A model generated the notes under the pieces. That model was not told the origin of the DNA, did no database searches, and saw only the letters and a list, made by a program, of their open reading frames with translations. A DNA stretch of 64,000 bases, from positions 64,037,802 through 64,101,801 of the forward strand of contig NC_012871.2 of NCBI RefSeq assembly GCF_000003195.3, read 5' to 3'. Below are positions 35,690 to 45,751 of this stretch, piece by piece. The first letter of the stretch is position 1. Each line of letters begins with the position of its first letter. A program made the position numbers and the translations under genes. This stretch comes from Sorghum bicolor (lineage: Eukaryota > Streptophyta > Magnoliopsida > Poales > Poaceae).

Positions 35690-36330
35690 GTAATGGTGTT
35701 CTCTGCTTGTTGCAGTACGTTTTCAAGTGATGTTGCAGTAGGGTAGGATTTTGACGAGCTCTCAGGTTCAGGTCTCGTCTTCATTGCAATGGTTCTCTCT
35801 AGACGTTGCAGTAGGTTTCAGTCGTTTGTTGCAATACTCTGTTTCAAGATGTTGTTTCACTTGCTTTAATCTGCATGTTCTAGTAGTTTCTTTCATGTTG
35901 TTGCAGCAGTTGTTCGATGTTGTTGTAGTACTATGTCCATGGTGTTTCAGTTGCTCCATTTAATGTTTTAATCTTCACTGTTGTATTAGTTGTTGCATGT
36001 TGTTGCAACAGCTGTTCGGTGTTTGTTGTACTACTATATCCATGGTGTTTCGGTTTCTCCACCCAATGCTTCAATCTAGCTGTTGCATTAGCTGTTACAT
36101 GTTGTTGCAGCAGTCGTTCGTTGTTGTTGTAATACTAGGTTTCATGGTGTTTCAACTGCTCCATCCAATGCTTCAATCTGTATGTTGTAGTAGTGTTTGC
36201 ATGTTGTTGTAGTAGGTGTTCAGTGTTTGTTGTAATACTATGTTTTATGTTGTTTCAGCTACTTCAACATATTGTTGTAGTAGTATATCTATGTTGTTGT
36301 ACTATCACGCGCATTGTGTTGCAGCGTTAA
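35690..36330 (+). repeat. Degenerate tandem repeats within the Mutator-like element
   Basis: Imperfect units of roughly 100-120 bases recur, with TTGTTGCAGCAG or TTGTTGTAGTA, ATGGTGTTTC, and CTCCATCCAATGCTTCAATC. At least four units are visible between 35880 and 36250. Each contains splice-acceptor-like TTGCAG strings. Confidence 0.75.
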
Positions 36331-36950
36331 GTCTATGGGGTAGGCTGTCGGGATGAGTTGACGATGGGCAGATGTGCTAGGGACCGGTGAGACGAGGAGC
36401 GAGGTGTATTCGGTGCTCGCGGTGGTGGGGACGGGCTCCTTGTCTGGGGAGCAGACGAAGAGCAGTCCTCCGTGCGGGGCAAGTAGAGCAGAGCGCGAGA
36501 TGTTTGCGGACGGACGGTCTCCCTTTTCTTTTCTTTTCTTTTTGCGGGTGGGGGCTCGACGTACGGATGTGTTGTTGAAGCTTTTTTTATTTTCTCTGGA
36601 TGGCGCGGGTTGGAGGCTCGGCGTCCGGATACGGTACTGGCGTCGGACGTCCGGGCGCTAGCAGTTCCGCATTAAATAGGATGCCATATCAGATTTTTGC
36701 ATGAAACTGGGAGGAGGGAGAAGGGATACGTTTCATCCCGGTGAAACGTTTGAGCGCGGTTTCCAAAAGATTGGAAACAGCGACGAAACAACACTGAGAG
36801 TGGTTTTCGCGTTTCATCCGGTGCCGTCGCGATTCCGTCGCCATCGCGAGCTGCCCCATCGTGAGACCACCGCGCAGTCCTGATTCCACCACCGTCGCGA
36901 GCGGATTCCACCACCGTCGCAAGCTGCCGCACGGTCGCGAGCTCTTCCAC

Positions 36951-37084
36951 GAGTGGGCGCAAGCCGCCATGCCGCGGGGCGCGAGCTCTGCCACGCCGCG
37001 GGCGCAAGCTCCTCCGCGAGTGGGCGCAAGCCGCCATGCCGCCGGGCGCGAGCTCTGCCACGCCGCGGGCGCGAGCCGTCGCGA
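36951..37084 (+). repeat. 67-bp tandem duplication, GC-rich
   Basis: Two adjacent units, 36951-37017 and 37018-37084, both start GAGTGGGCGCAAGCCGCCAT and share GCGAGCTCTGCCACGCCGCG. A looser third copy of the CGCGAGCT motif precedes them. Confidence 0.85.
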
Positions 37085-37119
37085 GTCCACGGGGCCACAA
37101 GCTACCCCATCGCGAGTTC

Positions 37120-37400
37120 GCCGCGCCATCCTAAGGCAGAGTCCAATCCCCATGGCACCTCCACTCCCGATGTTGGAGCAGCACAGCATCCGAGCAGATG
37201 CGTGGGGGCCAATGGACACCGCCGCTGTCTTGTAGACACTGAAGCCATTGTTACGGTCTTCCAGCACCAAGTACAGGTGCTTGCGGCAGCCGGCGGTGGC
37301 TTGGCCTTGGCTCGTCCTCCGCCAGATCCTTCACTTCGCCACCATCAGACATGCGGGCTCTGTCTCTGCCAGATGTGTTCAGCCGGAGCGGAGTCACGGT
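37120..37400 (-). pseudogene. Captured gene fragment, unrecognised
   Basis: On the minus strand one frame reads KHLYLVLEDRNNGFSVYK followed by a Gly/Ala/Met-rich stretch ending MGIGLCLRMA. It looks like genuine protein sequence lying inside the Harbinger-type element. The phrase resembles grass proteins of the DUF1618/DUF1668 type, but this is an impression only. There is no start, and stops lie upstream in this frame. Confidence 0.35.
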
Positions 37401-37573
37401 GACAAGAAGGATGTGGGGAAGAGAGAGATTATAGGACAGGTGGGACCCATAAATAGTAAAAAAAAAAGTTATGAAACCGTACTATGAAACTTTGCACTGT
37501 ATGAGAGATCTGTTTCATGATAAAGTTTCACGTGTTGGAAACAGGGAGATGAAACTCCTCATTGAGACTGGCC

Positions 37574-40377
37574 TTATTCTCTGTGGCGCAAAATCAAAAC
37601 AGGGCCGTAATGGCTCCTTGTCTCACCGGCACTGTTTGGAGATTTGGGCCAGGCTTGAGAAGCCTCCATCGGGCCCACTCAGGTAGGCTCGGTGGCCTTT
37701 GTTTCAAGTGGCTGCTGGGCAACTGGGCCTGGGGGAGCGAAAGCCCAGATTAGTCCAATCCTTCCTTTCCTCCAAACAACGACGGATTTTGTTCTCGCGA
37801 CCTCTCGCTTTCGGCTGAAAGCCTGAAACTGAAACGGAAGCGAGAGGCCCTTGGCCCCTTGTGATGTCAGACTGAGATGATCCCTTCCTTAATTGGAACA
37901 CCAACTCAAAAGCTTCCAAACTCTAGTTCTTCCGGGAGAAACTGAACAATTTACTGCACCGAAGACCAAAAGAACTGCACAATTTACTGCTGCAACTCAC
38001 ACTCACACAGCCAAACGAAAGTTTAACTGCAATCCAAGCAGCTCTGATCGACCGGTTTCTGTTTAGCTCTGATCAGAGACTCAGAGTCTTCAGAGAAAGG
38101 ATCTCCTAGCTCTCTAGGCAGCTACAGTATTTTGCATTGCCCGCAGGTGCAGCTATCTACGTACTTACGTACCTGCTGCGTTTCACTGCATCATCACATC
38201 TTCAATTCCCAATGCATGCATGATCGCGCGGGGATCGGCCAGACCGAAACCGAAGGCCATTGATCGACCTACTAGAGGCTCCACAGCCTCAGCTCTAGCT
38301 GCTTTCTCGCAGCAGCACATGTGGCAGCCAGGCAGGCAGGCAAGGCAGCGGCCTGACAAATGATTTCAGCCTCGCTTTCCCGCGCTGCAAATCCTAATCG
38401 CCCGACCGATCTCTCGTCCCCCCCGCTGCGCCCAAACTGTGCAGTGCCTCGCTCGTCTGCGTGCATGCAGTACAGTGCAAGCTAGCTAGGCCGGGGAAAA
38501 GGAGAAACAGGTAGCTGCAAAACTCGCCTTTTCCTCAGGTGGTCCTCTCGATTGTCTCTTCGCGCACTCTGCAGCGCGGCCCTCCGATCATCGCCGTCGT
38601 CGATCGTCTATCATGCATGCAGGTGCACACACCGGACCGCCTGATGACCAACTCTGATGGCCTGTGGCCACACACCCGATTGTCTTCTTCCCTCCGGTGG
38701 TCCGTGCCGGCCGGCGAGATCGAGCGGTGGACGGCGGCCGGTCCCCGCGCGGCCGGGCCGGCGGGCCGACGGCTGCATATGCGTGTGTACTTCAATAATT
38801 GTGCGGCCGTGGTACGCCAACACGTCGGATGAACATGAACTGAAGGTGTTGCATTATCGGTGGGACGAGAATCATGCGCCGTGCGATGAGCAGCAGTGCA
38901 GGACACTGTTCATGCATGCACGGTGAGGTGGTCATGCATCACCGAGACCTTTTTTAGGTTTCTCTCCTATCGACGACAGCAACAGTGAACGGAAAAAAAA
39001 GATGCCCTGCAGATCGATTTGCAGTGCAGCAGGACACGCCGGCCGGTGGTTCTGCTACACATATATGATGCCCTTTTGCATTCGTGGCCAGCTCGTCAGG
39101 CAAAAAAAAAATCATGCGAGAGTTGAGCTGTTAATTAACTTGGAGTTCATTGTTTTGGACAAAGGCAAAACAACACAGCGACCTTGAAAATCAACTACAC
39201 TCCTCAAGAGTATATCTGATTTGTATATTGAACAAGTTGCACGGCTAATCATGTCTTGTTTTGCCCATGGCTAAGAAACAGATCAATCAGCATGCAGCAG
39301 CCGTGTACTCTTTCTTTTTTTTAAAAAAAAAATCAGAACTCGTATATATGCCGTCGTCCCAGAGAGAGGAGCAGCAGCAGCAGCAGGCCACGTAGTACGA
39401 ACGAGCATCGGAACTTCAAAATAAAGCTTGTCAAGACATTCGGACTGCGTAGCTTCACTCAAAACAAAAACTAGTCAGAGATCAAGATCATGCATGCATA
39501 ATAGTATCATACACATGCTGTGGTAGAGTAGCTAGCTGCCATGCATGCCATGCCATCTATACACGGATCGATACACGTGGCGTGCATCGACGGCGCGCGC
39601 CGCTCATGATTGCAGGGAGCATATATATACTTTACGTATTCTATTGGCTCAGAGGATCGGCCAAGCTTAATTGTTTAAGTTACATATATATATCCACGTA
39701 CATTGACATACTAGAAGTGCATCGGATCCTGCTTGCATTGCATCGGAAGCTAGTAGCAGGCCAGCGATGGGCGCCGGATCACATGCAGGATGATCACGTA
39801 CGCACATGGCCCACATGATTTATGCATGAGATGTCTCTCGAGATAGACGAAGATGATGCGTGCGTGCATGCATATACATGCTTCCAAGACCCACACCACA
39901 TCCTTCTTCCAATCTCTCACCTCACCTCATATATTAATCATATACACCTTTTCGTCTGAGATATAATATAAACTATGGGAGCAACACGCAACTTGATGGA
40001 TCCGCCTGTATGTGTATCTTTTTTTGAAACAAAATATATATTTGTACATACTGCATACAGATACAGATCCCTATATATATCGTACGTGCCATAGCGGCAT
40101 AAATTATATATCACTATATCCCACAACTTTCACAACTTGCGATCACTGTGCTGGTTCCAAACCGTCTTTCACTATTGTTATATATTTTTAAACGGCACAA
40201 AACAACGCTAAGAACTTATTTGGACCTTAATCCATGTGTATTGTAGTGGTTTGGTGTAAATTTAAACTAAATTCCACACATTACCAGTCCAACATGCATA
40301 GATTAAGGTTAATACATGAATATCCAAACAAGGTCTAAAGGAAGGGAAAAATATATACTAGCATCCATTCGCTTAGG
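37574..40377. other. Intergenic, CATGCATG-rich, no gene supported
   Basis: Many ATGCATGC/CATGCATG palindromes and short GC-rich patches occur between 38200 and 39960. Open frames at 38535-38930 overlap on both strands and show no motif. No tRNA or known microRNA sequence was recognised. Confidence 0.35.
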
Positions 40378-40773
40378 TTGTTGAATCTACTGTTCGTGAG
40401 CGAGGTGTCGCCACCCAGAGGGAGCAGCCGCCGCCACATCTACATTGTTGCCATCAGACCGTGCCGCAGCAGGGGGGAAGGGGGGAGGAGGAGAGCTCTC
40501 TGCCAGAGTTGGATTCGGGATCAAGCGAAGGGGAGGTTCGAAGAGACGGGAGCTTGGTAGGGATCTAGGGAGGGGAGAGAGAGTAGAGGAGAGGAGATAC
40601 TGAAGCTTAAGGATGTGGACATGAAGGGGAGATGGAGTTAATCACATTGAAAAGAAAAATTGGATCCAGGGATGAGGGATCACTATTGGTTGGTTTAACA
40701 ATCCGACAATGATGTCGGTTTTAGATTGTCCGATAGTGATGGGGTGACAAAGACTGTGGTTTTTATTGTAGTG
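40378..40773. mobile_element. CACTA (En/Spm) element right-end fragment
   Basis: The end TGTGGTTTTTATTGTAGTG is the complement of a CACTACAATAAAAACCACA terminus, as in grass CACTA elements. Upstream are short inverted subterminal motifs, CCGACAATGATGTCGG and TTGTCCGATAGTGATGG. The other end is not found, so this is a fragment and the left coordinate is approximate. Confidence 0.65.
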
Positions 40774-40788
40774 TAAACATGTAATACT

Positions 40789-40850
40789 ATACTCTATTCG
40801 TTTCAAAATAAAGGGCCATTATTATTTTAGGACATGCAACTTCAATCTTT
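40789..40850. mobile_element. Stowaway-type MITE fragment
   Basis: CTCTATTCGTTTCAAAATAA resembles a Stowaway left end. The right end is lost. Confidence 0.4.
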
Positions 40851-41008
40851 TGTTACCGTTTAGGGTTTATTTTGGACTGCTCCGCTCCTATAACCTCGCT
40901 AACCAAACAGTGACAGCTCCCCGAGCCTTGCTTTAGAAAAAAAAAGGTGGAGTTGGGGCCAACTCTAGCTGTTTTATGGAACTATTTCATGGTGGGGTTA
41001 GTGAAATA

Positions 41009-41170
41009 CTCCCTCTGTCCCCCATTTTAGAGTCGTTTTAGCCTTCACTTAGGTACATGCAAGATTCTATGATTTTGGATGGAAGCCTTCACCTAGATAC
41101 ATGCATGATGCTTTGAATGGAGACAGCTAGAAGCACAACTACAACGACTCTGAAAAGGAGACATAGGAAG
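41009..41170. mobile_element. Stowaway-like MITE
   Basis: The left end CTCCCTCTGTCCCCCATTTT follows TA, and the right end AAAAGGAGACATAGGAAG precedes TA. An inner inverted pair, AGAGTCGTTTTAG and ACGACTCT, supports the call. The interior carries a repeated CTTCACNTAGNTACATGCA phrase. Confidence 0.65.
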
Positions 41171-41314
41171 TAGAGTCAATTTTGATAGAGTGAAACAGTC
41201 CCAAACAAAACTGTATATCTTTATCTCATTCTCGCCGAGTCCTCAAAATTTATGAACAAATACTACTTGCACTAGCTAATTCTCTCTCTGGCATCCATGT
41301 GTGTGAGAGATAGA

Positions 41315-41627
41315 GGTCTTGTTTAGTTTGTGAGTGAAAAGTTTTTGGTGTCACATAAGATGTTTCATAGAATGTCGAAAGGGGTGTTCGGATACTAATT
41401 AAAAAACTAATTACATAACTCGCATAGAAACCGTGAGACGAAATTATTAAGCCTAATTAATCCATCATTAGCACAAGTGTTACTCTAGCTAGAAGATTCG
41501 TCTCGTGATTTCCATGCAAACTATGTAATTAGTTATTTTTTATTTATATTTAATGCTTCATGCATGTATGTGTCTAAATATTCGATAAGACAGGATAAAA
41601 AAATTTAGGTAGGAACTAAACAGGGCC
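41315..41627. mobile_element. GTTTAG-family MITE with AGA duplication
   Basis: It begins GGTCTTGTTTAGTTTGTGAG and ends GGAACTAAACAGGGCC. AGA lies at 41312-41314 and 41628-41630. The interior has AAGATTCGTCTCGTGATTTC and TTATATTTAATGCTTCATGC. Confidence 0.8.
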
Positions 41628-42030
41628 AGAAATGGACCGACGATTCACTAAACAAATGGTGGGGAAAGACGGTAAAGACGAATAAATCCACATTCATGAC
41701 ATATATGTTTAGAACAAAGAGCAAATTGAATATCCGTCTATGAAATTCTGAAATAGAGAGAGTACATTGTATATTGTTTATGTAACCAGATCTATACAAT
41801 TATTAAAGTGCTTTATATGTGGGCAGTTATCTATCAACTTGCATTAATTAATTGCATGCTAATTTATAGTGTATTACCTACAAAAAACGCATATATACAT
41901 CAATATGTACTGTTATATATACATACTTCCACCGTACCTAGAGTAGAACGCAACGTTTTCATCCCTTTCTGGCCACCCACTTTGTACGTAATAGAAGAAT
42001 CCAAGGTAACCAAAGAAGTAGAAATTGACC

Positions 42031-42270
42031 GGCCTTGTTTAGTTCCCCAAAATTTTACAAAAATTTTCAGATTCTCCGTCACATCGAATCTTTAAACGTA
42101 TGCATGGAGTATTAAATATAGATGAAAATAAAAACTAATTGCACAGTTTGGTCGGAATTTACGAGACGGATCTTTTAAGCCTAGTTAGTCTATAATTGAA
42201 CAATATTTGTCAAATACAAACGAAAATACTATTATTCCTATTTTATAAAATTTTTTTAAGTAAACAAGGC
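42031..42270. mobile_element. GTTTAG-family MITE
   Basis: It begins GGCCTTGTTTAGTTCC and ends AGTAAACAAGGC. The interior contains CACATCGAATCTTTAAACGT and GAGACGGATCTTTTAAGCC. It lies in the opposite orientation to the copies at 49963 and 52063. Confidence 0.85.
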
Positions 42271-42981
42271 AGACATGCATGCTTTTTCGCTCGGCTACTA
42301 CCACAGTAAAATTATCCGCTAGTATAGCAGAGTTAAAAAAAATCTTGTGCTGGATGACAAGAGATAGATTTTGCCTTGGGAAGTGTGCATGTACCGGCAA
42401 TTGTCATGGCTGCAATGCAAAGAATGTGCAAGCTAGTTAATCACGGATGGGAATAAAGTGGTAGAAAAACATGGGAGGATTAGGAGGACTAATAAACCCC
42501 TTCCAACCCAACAGGATCCATGTGGGCTGGCAGCACCAGCTTTTTCTTGGTGCCAACCACCTTTTGTGATCTCTGGTGGGGCGGGAGGCGAGATCTGGTC
42601 TTCTCTTGCCGGTGACTCGGAACCCCTTCTTCCCCTGCAAGCCAGTGGCAGGGCGCGTAATTGTTCCATAATTGAGGGCTATTCTTCCCTTCACCGTCAC
42701 ACCCATGACAACATAGAAAACTCAAACTACAGAGGGGCCAAATTGCACACTCTCAAAAAGTGTTTTTTTCCCTTTCTCTACGGGCCTGTTTAGCTGACCT
42801 GGCAAATTTGTTTGGCCAAACTACAATTTCAGACGTCGGCCCTGTCTAGCTGTTGACCTGAGAAATTTGTTTGGCTAAACAACAATTTTGGATTTTAGAA
42901 GCCTGGTCCGATGTAGTTGCTTGACCCAAACAGATTTGCTAATCCACCAACCAAACATCCCCGGCATGATTGATGTACTCA
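42271..42981. other. Intergenic, no gene supported
   Basis: It includes a partial repeated phrase GAAATTTGTTTGGCTAAAC near 42805-42885, probably an old MITE fragment. The open frames at 42433-42793 overlap on both strands. Confidence 0.3.
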
Positions 42982-43327
42982 GGCGCTGTTTAGTTCCCTA
43001 CCTAAAATTTTTTCATCCAATCCATCGAATCTTTAGACACATGCATGGAACATTAAATGTAGATAAAAAAATAAACTAATTACACAGTTTGGTTGAAAAT
43101 CGCGAGACGAATCTTTTAAGCCTAGTTACTCCATGATTAGCCTTAAGTGCTACAGTAACCCACATGTGCTAATGACGGATTAATTATGCTTAATAGATTT
43201 GTCTTGCAGTTTCCTGAGGAGCTATGTAATTTATTTTTTTATTAGTTTCTAAAAACCTCTCCCGACATCGTTACGACACATCCGATGTGACACCCAAAAA
43301 AATTTTATCCTCAAACTAAACAGGGCC
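42982..43327. mobile_element. GTTTAG-family MITE, long variant with TCA duplication
   Basis: It begins GGCGCTGTTTAGTTCC and ends AAACTAAACAGGGCC. TCA lies at 42979-42981 and 43328-43330. At 346 bases it is about 100 longer than the standard copies. Confidence 0.8.
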
Positions 43328-43785
43328 TCAGCCATCCGATCCATTATTGCAATTTGGGTATAGGCAACAAAAGGACACCACCAAGTAGTGCAAAGAAAAA
43401 AATAGTAAACATATGTGGTTTGTGTAATACAGTCCATCACCATCTTATTCATTCATCAATTCTTTGTTTGGCTTGTGGAATAGAGTAAGTTTATCTATCA
43501 CCACCTTATTCATAAAAAACTAATAATTAGTATTAATATGAGAAATGAAGTTAATCCACTGATTTGATGAATGGACCCATGATACACCGCCTCGTTTAGA
43601 ATAGGTCGATTTCCCAAGCCAAACACTCAATGCTCGACGGTTTAAGAAGTAAAGCAAACTGTTGGTGCTTAAGGGTGTGTTTTTACATTTTACCTTATGC
43701 TTTCCTCTTTGTCAAGTTTTTCTCCCAGTATGTGTGTTTTCTTAAAAAAGAACTTTACTATTAAAAAACAGATGCGACATATAGG

Positions 43786-44020
43786 GCTCGTTTGGCTCGT
43801 AGCCACACAACGCCACAACTAAACTTCTCACTAAACGCGGCACGAGCACGCCCATACGTGTTTGGTTGCTACCGCATTTTGCGCGTGCAGAAGTGTGGTG
43901 CCGCTCGCTGTATAACCTCCTCCCATCTCTCGCTAAACTTTTGGCGTCCGTTTTGTTCGCCGCATCTAATATGCAGCTGACTTGCGGCAAGATGGCATGC
44001 GCTGCGAGCGAAACAAGCCC
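43786..44020. mobile_element. MITE, GGGCTCGTTTGG family
   Basis: The left end GGGCTCGTTTGG pairs with the right end CGAAACAAGCCC, with ATA on each side. The interior is GC-rich, with GCACGAGC and GCTGCGAGC motifs. Confidence 0.55.
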
Positions 44021-44701
44021 ATAGTTTCTGTCTCTAAGAAATAACACACATCACTACAGTGGCGGAGCCAGGATTCTTGTAGAGCCTGAGCAAAACGCAA
44101 TGTAATACTAATGATATATTTAGTATAGCTCTGACTCTTTCTAAGATGGATCTGGCTCCTCACATGGACTAGCTTTTTTTTGGTAAAGTTAAGATATTTT
44201 GAAAAATATTTAACAAAAATAACTCCACTAGTGACAATTTTTTTAATAAGTTGTATTAGGATTGTGAGGAACAAGGAGAAGTCATTGTAACAAGCCATTT
44301 TGTAGATGCCCGATTAGCAAGGCTCCTTGCAAGGAGCCATAAGAAACTGAAATCGAAGTCCTGCCAAACAAAATCTAACACGTAATATAGAACATTGTAC
44401 ATAAAAGCAAAATTAGAGAACCACAATAATTTTAAGCTAATCCATTCTCGCCTAACGTCTACTACTAATAACCGCCTACAAATTAAGCTCTACAAAGTTT
44501 GTACTGCGCTTGTTGAGTGGCTCTACAAAGGTCCTCCTACCAATTAGCAAAGCAATATGCTTGATGTGCTAGCCTAAAGAATTCATCAGTGCGAGATCCT
44601 TCCATGATCTGTCTTCCTGACATATGATCTCCATGCTACAGATATTTCTAACTTCTGGCTGTATTTCTTCACGAGAAAAAATATATGCACATCTGATTAG
44701 G

Positions 44702-44722
44702 CAGAGAGAGAGAGAGAGAGAG
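44702..44722. repeat. (GA)n microsatellite
   Basis: About ten GA dinucleotides. Confidence 0.9.
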
Positions 44723-45500
44723 CATCAGCTCTGTATGTGTTGCAGCTACCGGTATATTAGTATTAGTAGCGTATATACGTATGTGTTCACCATGAGCCCG
44801 GCCACTGGCCCAGGGTGGCCGGGCCTTGGCTCCGCCGGTGCATCACTATATTGCAAGATTTTGTTTCCAATTTATCTTTTATTTCAATTTGACACCCTTA
44901 AACAAAGACCAATGGAAAAATGATTCTGCATGGAATAGGAACCACATTGTGAAAGGCATCATTCATTAGTGTACGCAATGTTAATTTGTCATTGATATAT
45001 TGATTGATGAGTTGCCTTTGTTGGTCCTGTTATTATTTCTGCTGTAAAACAGGAGTAGGAATTTAGTTCCTTCTATGTATAGTTTTGCTGCTATTATATT
45101 TAAAGATAAACGATTACAGTCTCAGTTTACTCAAACTAGACGCTAGCTCTGCTCCCGCGCATTTTTCTTACGAGATGCATCATCAGTTCAAAATGTGTCC
45201 CGCCTTTTGTCAGTCACACGTACGTATGGAAAGAAAGGTGTTTGCTCAGGTTAATTCCTGGCATATATACTGTTGAATCCCACGATGCACTGGAGACAGA
45301 GCTAGCCCTGTTTGGTTCATCAGCATCAATAAATATATGCATTATGGTACAGCATATATATCGGACACAATTAATCTACACAGGCGATTGGATCCCATGC
45401 ATCCTTCTTAAAAGACGCACAGAAAGCTTGAACATTGTCTGAGAGAAACAATAATCCTGGCAAATTTGCCTCCCTGGCCGTCAATGCAAGCCCATGGCTG

Positions 45501-45748
45501 GGTCTTGTTTAGTTCTAAAATTTTTTGCAAAATAAAAATAGTACCACTTTCGTTTGTATTTGTATTTGACAAATATTATCCAATCATATACTAACTAGAC
45601 TCAAAAGATTCGTCTCGTCAATTCCGACCAAACTGTGCAATTAGTTTTATTTTTATCTATATTTAATACTTCATACATGCGTCTAAAGATTTAATGTGAC
45701 GGGGAATCTAAAAAATTTTGCAAATTTTTTTTTGAACTAAACAAGGCC
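45501..45748. mobile_element. GTTTAG-family MITE with CTG duplication
   Basis: It begins GGTCTTGTTTAGTTC and ends GAACTAAACAAGGCC, with CTG at 45498-45500 and 45749-45751. The interior reads CAAAAGATTCGTCTCGTCAA. Confidence 0.85.
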
Positions 45749-45751
45749 CTG

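Larger units (their letters stand above)
35075..36669 (+). mobile_element. Mutator-like (possible Pack-MULE) insertion
   Basis: This 1595-bp insertion is flanked by a perfect 9-bp duplication CATTAAATA (35066-35074 and 36670-36678), the length expected for Mutator-superfamily elements. Its ends are imperfectly inverted; both contain GACGTCCG within about 30 bases of the tip. The uninterrupted target, CACATTAAATAGGCTGCCAC, is seen in the related element at about 32107. The interior has a CT-rich leader, a coding-like stretch ending in a plausible donor (GACGAG before GTAGGT, about 35445) and degenerate tandem repeats. No transposase is visible. Confidence 0.8.
35028..37573. mobile_element. Large Tourist/Harbinger-type element with cargo and a nested MULE
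   Basis: The ends are GGCCAGTCTCAATGGGGTTT on the left and AAACTCCTCATTGAGACTGG followed by CC on the right, inverted repeats of over 20 bp with few mismatches. Perfect TTA duplications lie at 35025-35027 and 37574-37576. Outer parts resemble the 294-bp element at 32070-32363. The element is enlarged by a Mutator-like insertion (35075-36669) and by a GC-rich block (about 36825-37400) with tandem repeats and gene-like sequence. No Harbinger transposase is visible. Confidence 0.85.
43328..45497. other. Intergenic, MITE fragments, no gene
   Basis: A GGGCTCGTTTGGCTC...CGAAACAAGCCC inverted pair flanked by ATA lies at about 43786-44020. A truncated CAGTGGCGGAGCCAGG-type hAT end lies at about 44058. 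A GA repeat lies at 44702-44722. No gene is supported. Confidence 0.4.

Noticed and set aside
36672..37402. Open frames of 142-193 codons on both strands
   Set aside because: They cross GC-rich tandem repeats within a transposable element. Only the short LVLEDRNNGFSVYK segment looks protein-like, and it was noted as a fragment.
38000..39960. Possible microRNA gene in the CATGCATG-rich region
   Set aside because: I compared by eye with common conserved plant microRNA sequences and found no match or clear precursor stem.
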